From Youhaiella tibetensis (GTDB lineage: Bacteria > Pseudomonadota > Alphaproteobacteria > Rhizobiales > Devosiaceae), in NCBI RefSeq assembly GCF_008000755.1, contig NZ_CP041690.1:2977260-3041259 (forward strand): DNA of 64,000 nucleotides, given 5' to 3'. The first letter of the stretch is position 1, and each line of letters starts with the position of its first letter. Below, piece by piece: positions 56,149 to 64,000 of this stretch. The notes under the pieces were generated by a model that was not told the DNA's origin, ran no database searches, and saw only the letters and a list, made by a program, of their open reading frames with translations. The position numbers and the translations under genes are program-made.

Positions 56149-56615
56149 TTGCCGTTCGCCTCCGTCAAAATCTCGCGCAGGCCCCAGGGATAGTCGCCGC
56201 GCGCCTCGATATCGTCCACGCGCCAGCCGTCGCTTTCCTCGACCAGCGTATAGGAGAGCACGGTCTCGCGCTGGGCATCCGCATTGACGAACGTCACCGG
56301 GATCACCACGACGCCACCCTTGGACTTGGCCTTGCCGAAGTGCACGTCATGGGGCTGCGGGTCCTGGCTGTCCGAAAACGGGTCGAAGTCGAGATTGCCG
56401 ATCTCGCCCGGCGGCGTGCGCGCCTCCTCCGCCCTGACGAGCTCCATGAGCCCGGTCGAGAACACGTCCTCGCGCTTCGGCCAGCTATCGGGCCCATAGG
56501 CCTCGTAGATGTGGCGCAGCGCCGCCTCGGGCGTCTTGAAGCCACCTGCGTGGGCAACGCCCGCGCCCGCCACGACCATCAGGACTGCCAGCAGCCCGCC
56601 CCACAATCCGCGCAA
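56145..56615 (-). CDS. DUF3828-like secreted protein, paralog 2 of 3
   Basis: 156 residues with a signal peptide ('LWGGLLAVLMVVAGAGVAHA'). Shared motifs are 'PEAALRHIYEAYGP', 'LDFDPFSDSQD', 'VVIPVTFVNADA' and 'LVEESDGWRVDDIEA'. It is the most divergent copy: the 'LFAADRE' block is replaced by 'LVRAEEARTPPG'. It overlaps paralog 3 by 4 bases and lies 12 bases after paralog 1. Confidence 0.82.
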   Translation of the reverse strand: MRGLWGGLLAVLMVVAGAGVAHAGGFKTPEAALRHIYEAYGPDSWPKREDVFSTGLMELVRAEEARTPPGEIGNLDFDPFSDSQDPQPHDVHFGKAKSKGGVVVIPVTFVNADAQRETVLSYTLVEESDGWRVDDIEARGDYPWGLREILTEANGN

Positions 56616-56627
56616 GTCCGTCTCCCA

Positions 56628-57095
56628 CTATTGCGCCACCGTCGGAACCTCGCCGAGGATTTCCGTCAGCGTCCACTGCACCTCGCCCTCGATGGACTGC
56701 ACGTTGTCGACCTTCCAGCCGTCCGGCTCCTTGACCATCGAGATGACGACGGTGTTCTTTTCACCGAAATTGGCGAAGCGCACCGTTGAAGTGGCCAGGG
56801 TCCCCGAAATCTCCGGCTCACCGATCACGAGATCGGCCAGGTCGTAATCCTGCGCGTTGATGAACGGATCGAAGTCGAGCGCCCCAACCTCGCCTTCGGG
56901 CGTACGCTCGCGGTCGGCAGCGAACAGACGCTTGAGATGGGCCGAATAGATCTCCTCGCTGTCCTCGGGAAAGCTGTTGGTCGAATAGGATTCGTAGATC
57001 GAATCCAGCAGCGCCTTGGGGCTGTCATAGGTTGCGGCCAGGGCCGGGGCGGCCATCGCCAGGATGAAGCCGAGGGCGGCGAGAACGAGACGCAT
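56628..57095 (-). CDS. DUF3828-like secreted protein, paralog 1 of 3
   Basis: 155 residues with a signal peptide ('LAALGFILAMAAPALAAT'). Conserved blocks 'PKALLDSIYESY', 'LFAADRERTPEGEVGALDFD', 'TSTVRFANFGEKN' and 'SMVKEPDGWKVDNVQSI' tie it to the next two genes. It is 14 bases downstream of the EF-hand-like gene, so all four form one operon. Confidence 0.82.
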   Translation of the reverse strand: MRLVLAALGFILAMAAPALAATYDSPKALLDSIYESYSTNSFPEDSEEIYSAHLKRLFAADRERTPEGEVGALDFDPFINAQDYDLADLVIGEPEISGTLATSTVRFANFGEKNTVVISMVKEPDGWKVDNVQSIEGEVQWTLTEILGEVPTVAQ

Positions 57096-57109
57096 TGCAG
57101 AACTGTCCG

Positions 57110-58384
57110 TCAGTTGAAGAAGAAGGCGTAGCCGATAAGGTTTTCGCCGAAGACGCGATTGGCCTCGGCGAAATCGGCCGCACTCGCCACCGGACCATCC
57201 TTGAGGAACGGAATAGCGCCATATCCGGTCAGGATCATGACGAGGTCGGTGCGGGTGGCGGTCTCGAAATAGGCCTTGAGGTCAAAGCCCTGCCGGAACC
57301 GCCAATGCGGCACGAGCAGCTTGCCATCGAGGATCGCGTCGGCCGTGTCGAGCGTCTTGAGCCAGGCGTCCACCATCTCCTGGCTTACCTCGCTGCCGGG
57401 CAGCGTCGCGGTCTGGCGCGGCGAAGGGATGAACTCGTGGTCGTCGTCGGTCTCGGCAAGGATCGCCGCCCAATTCGCCCGCGAGAAGGCGGTGATCGCC
57501 TTGAGCCGCTCAAGCACGCGCTTGAGCCGATCGGGTTCGATCACCGGCCAGTCCAACGTGTGGATGGCCGCGATGGCATCGGCGGCCGCCGCGTCCGTCC
57601 GCGGCTCCATGAAGATCGAACCGCCCTCCGAATAGTCCTGCATCGGCAACCCGGCCCGCGGAAACAGGCGATGGAAAGCGACGTTGACGAGGTCCGAGAA
57701 GTCGTGGGCGAGAAGAAAATCGCCATGGCTCGCCAGCACCTGGCTGTACCCGGCCATCCAGAGCGCGTCGGCCCGGTCGAAGCCGAGCGTGGTATCGGGC
57801 GCCTCGGGCGCCTGGGCCGGGTTCTTGTCGCTCCCCGCCGGCTGCGTGGCCGGCTCGGGCGTCAGCGGAATGCCCAGCTGCCGCTCGACGATGGAACGCA
57901 TACTCTCGGCATCGGACGCCTGCCCGTCTCCGTCGACATCGAACCGGATCCGGAGCGGATCGATCAGCACGACATAGTCGCCGCTCTCGCCCGCCGCAGC
58001 CAGCGAAGTCTTGGCCGCGTCCATGTCGTCGACCAGTTGCGCCAGGATGCCCCTCACCTTGGCATAGTCGAGCTTTTCCGGGCTCGGATTGGGCGGAATG
58101 GGCACCGTCACCAGCGGCCCGAGCATCCCGGCGTCCGGCCCGACAAGACCGTGGCGGTAGAGCGCCTGGACGAGATGCTCGACCCCGCTCGCCAGTTCCA
58201 GCATGCCAAGTCCGAACCGGGCTTCCTGGTCGCCGCCCTCCGCCATCGGCGTCAGCTGCTCGATGCCCTGGGCGAAGGTGCCCGCGTAGAGATTGTCGCG
58301 CAGCGCATCCCCCGCCTCTCCGGCGTGGACGGGCAATGTGAGGAACGCGGCAAGGCCGGCTCCCAGGAGCGTCGTTCGCAACAT
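57110..58384 (-). CDS. Secreted protein with EF-hand-like loop, unknown function
   Basis: 424 residues with a signal peptide ('LLGAGLAAFLTLPVHAG'). The early part has a Sel1/TPR-like segment ('MAEGGDQEARFGLGMLELAS'). Residues near 155-168 read 'RFDVDGDGQASDAES', with Asp at 1, 3 and 5 and Glu at 12 of a canonical EF-hand loop, so calcium binding is likely. Pro-rich spacer 'PEPATQPAGSDKNPAQAPEA' follows. No enzyme motif is seen. It leads the operon with the three DUF3828-like proteins and follows ligA by 22 bases on the same strand. Confidence 0.75.
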   Translation of the reverse strand: MLRTTLLGAGLAAFLTLPVHAGEAGDALRDNLYAGTFAQGIEQLTPMAEGGDQEARFGLGMLELASGVEHLVQALYRHGLVGPDAGMLGPLVTVPIPPNPSPEKLDYAKVRGILAQLVDDMDAAKTSLAAAGESGDYVVLIDPLRIRFDVDGDGQASDAESMRSIVERQLGIPLTPEPATQPAGSDKNPAQAPEAPDTTLGFDRADALWMAGYSQVLASHGDFLLAHDFSDLVNVAFHRLFPRAGLPMQDYSEGGSIFMEPRTDAAAADAIAAIHTLDWPVIEPDRLKRVLERLKAITAFSRANWAAILAETDDDHEFIPSPRQTATLPGSEVSQEMVDAWLKTLDTADAILDGKLLVPHWRFRQGFDLKAYFETATRTDLVMILTGYGAIPFLKDGPVASAADFAEANRVFGENLIGYAFFFN

Positions 58385-58406
58385 CGGCACTCTCCTTGCG
58401 ATGCGC

Positions 58407-62284
<3,878 letters not shown>

Positions 62285-62399
62285 GGCGGCACACTAGCCG
62301 GAAAGCGTGTGCCGAAAAAGCGGGAGGTGAAGGGAATTCAGAAGCGATATTTGCAGGAAGGGAGTGGTGGTGCCGCACTCCATCAGCCATCGGCGCTTG

Positions 62400-62507
62400 C
62401 CTTACCCCCTTCCCTCAATCCCCCCACAAGGGGGAGGGAAGCGTTGGGGCACGATCAAGCCGGCACGTCTCCCTCCGCCTTGTGGGGAGGGAACAAGGGC
62501 GGGGGTG
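62400..62507. repeat. REP-like palindrome, family 1, copy 5 (gap 62285-62600)
   Basis: CCCCCC-ACAA-GGGGGAGGGA (near 62418) and CTCCCTCCGCCTTGTGGGGA (near 62469) with GGGCGGGGG downstream; spacer AGCGTTGGGGCAC identical to the copy at 52399. The remaining part of the 316-base gap (62285-62399) shows nothing recognisable. Confidence 0.85.
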
Positions 62508-62540
62508 AGCAACCCGCACAAAACGCTCGGGAATACCCCC

Positions 62541-62576
62541 CAAAAGCAAAGCGCCCGACCAATGGCCGGGCGCTTC
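62541..62576 (-). terminator. Rho-independent terminator of bamD
   Basis: On the minus strand AAGCGCCCGGCC pairs with GGTCGGGCGCTT (one G-T pair) around ATT, followed by TGCTTTTGG. It lies 25 bases after the bamD stop. Confidence 0.85.
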
Positions 62577-62600
62577 CAAACTCAAATCCTTGAACGAGCC

Positions 62601-63449
62601 TTAGCTCTTCTTCTGCGTGTCGGCGATCCAGTTGCCCGCCACCATCTGGGGCTGCAGGCCCTGCTTGCCGAGCAGGTCGTAGGCGCGCTTGTACCATTCG
62701 CTGGCCGGGTAGTTGTGGCCGAGCACTTCTGCGGCGGTCTGCGCTTCGCCGATGAGGCCGAGCGACAGGTACCCTTCGGTCAGGCGATAGAGCGCTTCCT
62801 CGATGTGGGTGGAGGTCTGGTACTTCTCGACCACCACGCGGAAGCGGTTGATGCCGGCCAGGTACTGGCCATTGCCGAGGTAGTAGCGGCCGACCGACAT
62901 TTCCTTGCCGGCGAGTTGGTCCACCGCGATCTTGATCTTGTCCTGGGCGTCCTTGGCGTACTCGGACTTGGGATAGTTCGAGATCAGGAGGCCATAGGTG
63001 TCGATCGCGTCCTGCGAGAGCTGCTGGTCGCGCGTGATGTCCTTGATCTGGGCGAAGGCAGCGGTGCCCTTGAGCCAGAGGACGTAGGGAACTTCCTTGG
63101 ACGAGGGATAGAGCGCCAGGTACCGGTCAGCGGCAAGCGTGGCTTCCTCGAACTTGCCGATGCGGTAGTTCGCATAGACCTGCATCAGCTTGGACTTCTC
63201 GGTATAGTCCGAATACGGATGCTGACGGTCGAGCTTTTCGAGCGTCTTGATGGCGGTCTGGTACCGCTGCGCATCCATGTCGTTGAGCGCCGCCTGGTAG
63301 AGAGACTGCGGCGGAACGATCGTCTCTTCCTTGATCTTGGGCGGCGAGAAGAGATTGCACGCGGCCAGCGTCACAACGAGTAGGCCAACCGTGGCCACCC
63401 GCAGGGCCCGATTGGTAAATCCCGCAAGAGCATTAGTAGTCACGAGCAA
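62601..63449 (-). CDS. bamD: Outer-membrane assembly lipoprotein BamD
   Basis: Essential partner of BamA in outer-membrane protein insertion. 282 residues. A signal peptide ends in the lipobox 'VVTLAAC' with Cys31. The mature part is five tetratricopeptide repeats: 'LYQAALNDMDAQRYQTAIKT', 'LMQVYANYRIGKFEEATLAA', 'DRYLALYPSSKEVPYVLWLK' and so on, with typical 'NYPKSEYAKDAQDKI'. Length and layout match BamD. Together with lpxC upstream on the same strand it belongs to an envelope gene cluster. Confidence 0.95.
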   Translation of the reverse strand: MLVTTNALAGFTNRALRVATVGLLVVTLAACNLFSPPKIKEETIVPPQSLYQAALNDMDAQRYQTAIKTLEKLDRQHPYSDYTEKSKLMQVYANYRIGKFEEATLAADRYLALYPSSKEVPYVLWLKGTAAFAQIKDITRDQQLSQDAIDTYGLLISNYPKSEYAKDAQDKIKIAVDQLAGKEMSVGRYYLGNGQYLAGINRFRVVVEKYQTSTHIEEALYRLTEGYLSLGLIGEAQTAAEVLGHNYPASEWYKRAYDLLGKQGLQPQMVAGNWIADTQKKS

Positions 63450-63531
63450 TACCGTCCCTTTTCAAGCCGCGCCCAGGCGCAGCGGCCTAAGGAGCAATTC
63501 GTTCAAAACTGTGGCGAATTCGGTCGTGGTG

Positions 63532-64000
63532 TCAGCCGACGGACCGGAGATATGGGTTGACGACGGCGCCCTCGGGCATGTCGTCCAACGCATCGAACGC
63601 CAGTGGAAGATCCTCGGCGGACACTATCTCATAGTTGGCTTCACTCGCAAAGAGCGAGGAAAGCACAAGTGCATTAAGGGCATGGCCGCCTTTGTAGGAG
63701 CGGAAACGGCCGTAGATGGCCAGCCCGCCGAGGGCCAGGTCGCCGATGGCATCGAGCAGCTTGTGGCGCACGAATTCGTCCTCGTAGCGCAGGCCACCCG
63801 GGTTGAGGATGCGGTCTTCGTGGACGGTGATGGAATTATCCAGGCTCGAACCGAGCGCATAGCCGGCCTGCCGCAGGATCTTTGCATCGCGCACGAAACC
63901 GAACGTGCGGGCGCGGGCGACATCCTCGACATAGCGCCGCGGCGTCCAGTCGAAGATCATGCGCTGGCGGCCGATGACCTTGGAATCGAAATCGATCTCG
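63532..64000 (-). CDS. lpxC: UDP-3-O-acyl-N-acetylglucosamine deacetylase LpxC (5' part outside window)
   Basis: Zinc deacetylase, committed step of lipid A synthesis. Only the C-terminal ~156 residues are present. 'EIDFDSKVIGRQ' continues to the window edge, then 'RTFGFVRDAKILRQAGYALG', 'GGLRYEDEFVRHKLLDAIGD' (the conserved His-Lys-x-x-Asp zinc and catalytic segment) and 'KGGHALNALVL' with the catalytic His. The stop is TGA at 63532. It precedes bamD by 82 bases on the same strand, a common alphaproteobacterial order after ftsZ. Confidence 0.93.
   Translation of the reverse strand, partial: EIDFDSKVIGRQRMIFDWTPRRYVEDVARARTFGFVRDAKILRQAGYALGSSLDNSITVHEDRILNPGGLRYEDEFVRHKLLDAIGDLALGGLAIYGRFRSYKGGHALNALVLSSLFASEANYEIVSAEDLPLAFDALDDMPEGAVVNPYLRSVG

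Overview
The window is chromosomal DNA from a high-GC alphaproteobacterium of the order Hyphomicrobiales, probably Devosia or a close relative (the genus is inferred). Support: the thyA / folA / hflK-hflC / degP / serB / miaA neighbourhood, a circularly permuted two-piece tmRNA gene beside an alpha-type SspB, BioR-type TTATCTATAA operators, a leader-peptide attenuator before the acetolactate synthase genes, and several copies of a CCCTCCCC-ACAA-GGGGAGGG palindromic intergenic repeat. Nearly all genes are ordinary housekeeping or transport genes. No CRISPR array, insertion sequence, prophage, rRNA or tRNA gene was found.

Layout. 1-4016: end of an MFS exporter, an FMN reductase, and the Kup potassium transporter. 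4140-8318 (minus strand): a secreted protein, an alpha/beta hydrolase, and ilvN and ilvB preceded by a complete attenuator (promoter, 16-residue leader peptide rich in Leu/Ile/Val, terminator). 8323-9552: a small, visibly more AT-rich accessory cassette with an ImmA/IrrE-type metallopeptidase, a one-pass membrane coiled-coil protein and an orphan Cas2-like protein. 9557-16322: a LysE exporter, a YdeI-like protein, a two-component system, a cold-shock protein, a ribosome hibernation factor apparently fused to a cold-shock-like domain, a lipoprotein and a DUF423 protein. 16407-27203: MATE exporter, miaA, serB, GNAT, then a long minus-strand block (thyA, DUF4424, mazG-like, GNAT, folA, hflK, hflC, degP) in which the first five genes are translationally coupled.

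27293-36724: GntR regulator, P-loop kinase, an S66 peptidase gene broken by an in-frame TGA, a repeat-rich 846-bp gap, bioY with two BioR boxes, DUF1284, a YegD-like Hsp70, a TetR/SDR divergent pair, and a YtrA-type regulator with its ABC transporter and an evident operator. 36815-49971: acyltransferase, SHOCT protein, YcgN, PBP1A, DUF1214/DUF1254, ssrA, sspB, a ribbon-helix-helix protein, a giant AsmA protein, and a phytase-like secreted protein behind a three-repeat PHO box. 50048-64000: UvrD/PcrA helicase, prmA, a small ORF, aminopeptidase P, three tandem paralogous secreted proteins (DUF3828-like) with a fourth secreted EF-hand-like protein, ligA, recN, bamD and the 3' part of lpxC.

The clearest functional groups are: branched-chain amino-acid synthesis under attenuation; thymidylate/folate synthesis with nucleotide-pool cleaning; membrane protein quality control (HflKC, DegP); trans-translation plus its ClpX adaptor (ssrA, sspB); envelope biogenesis (PBP1A, AsmA, BamD, LpxC); and DNA repair (UvrD, LigA, RecN). 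The most unusual items are the 8.3-9.6 kb cassette, the pair of about 320-bp inverted intergenic elements sharing a 53-bp identical core, the interrupted S66 peptidase and the DUF3828-like triplet.
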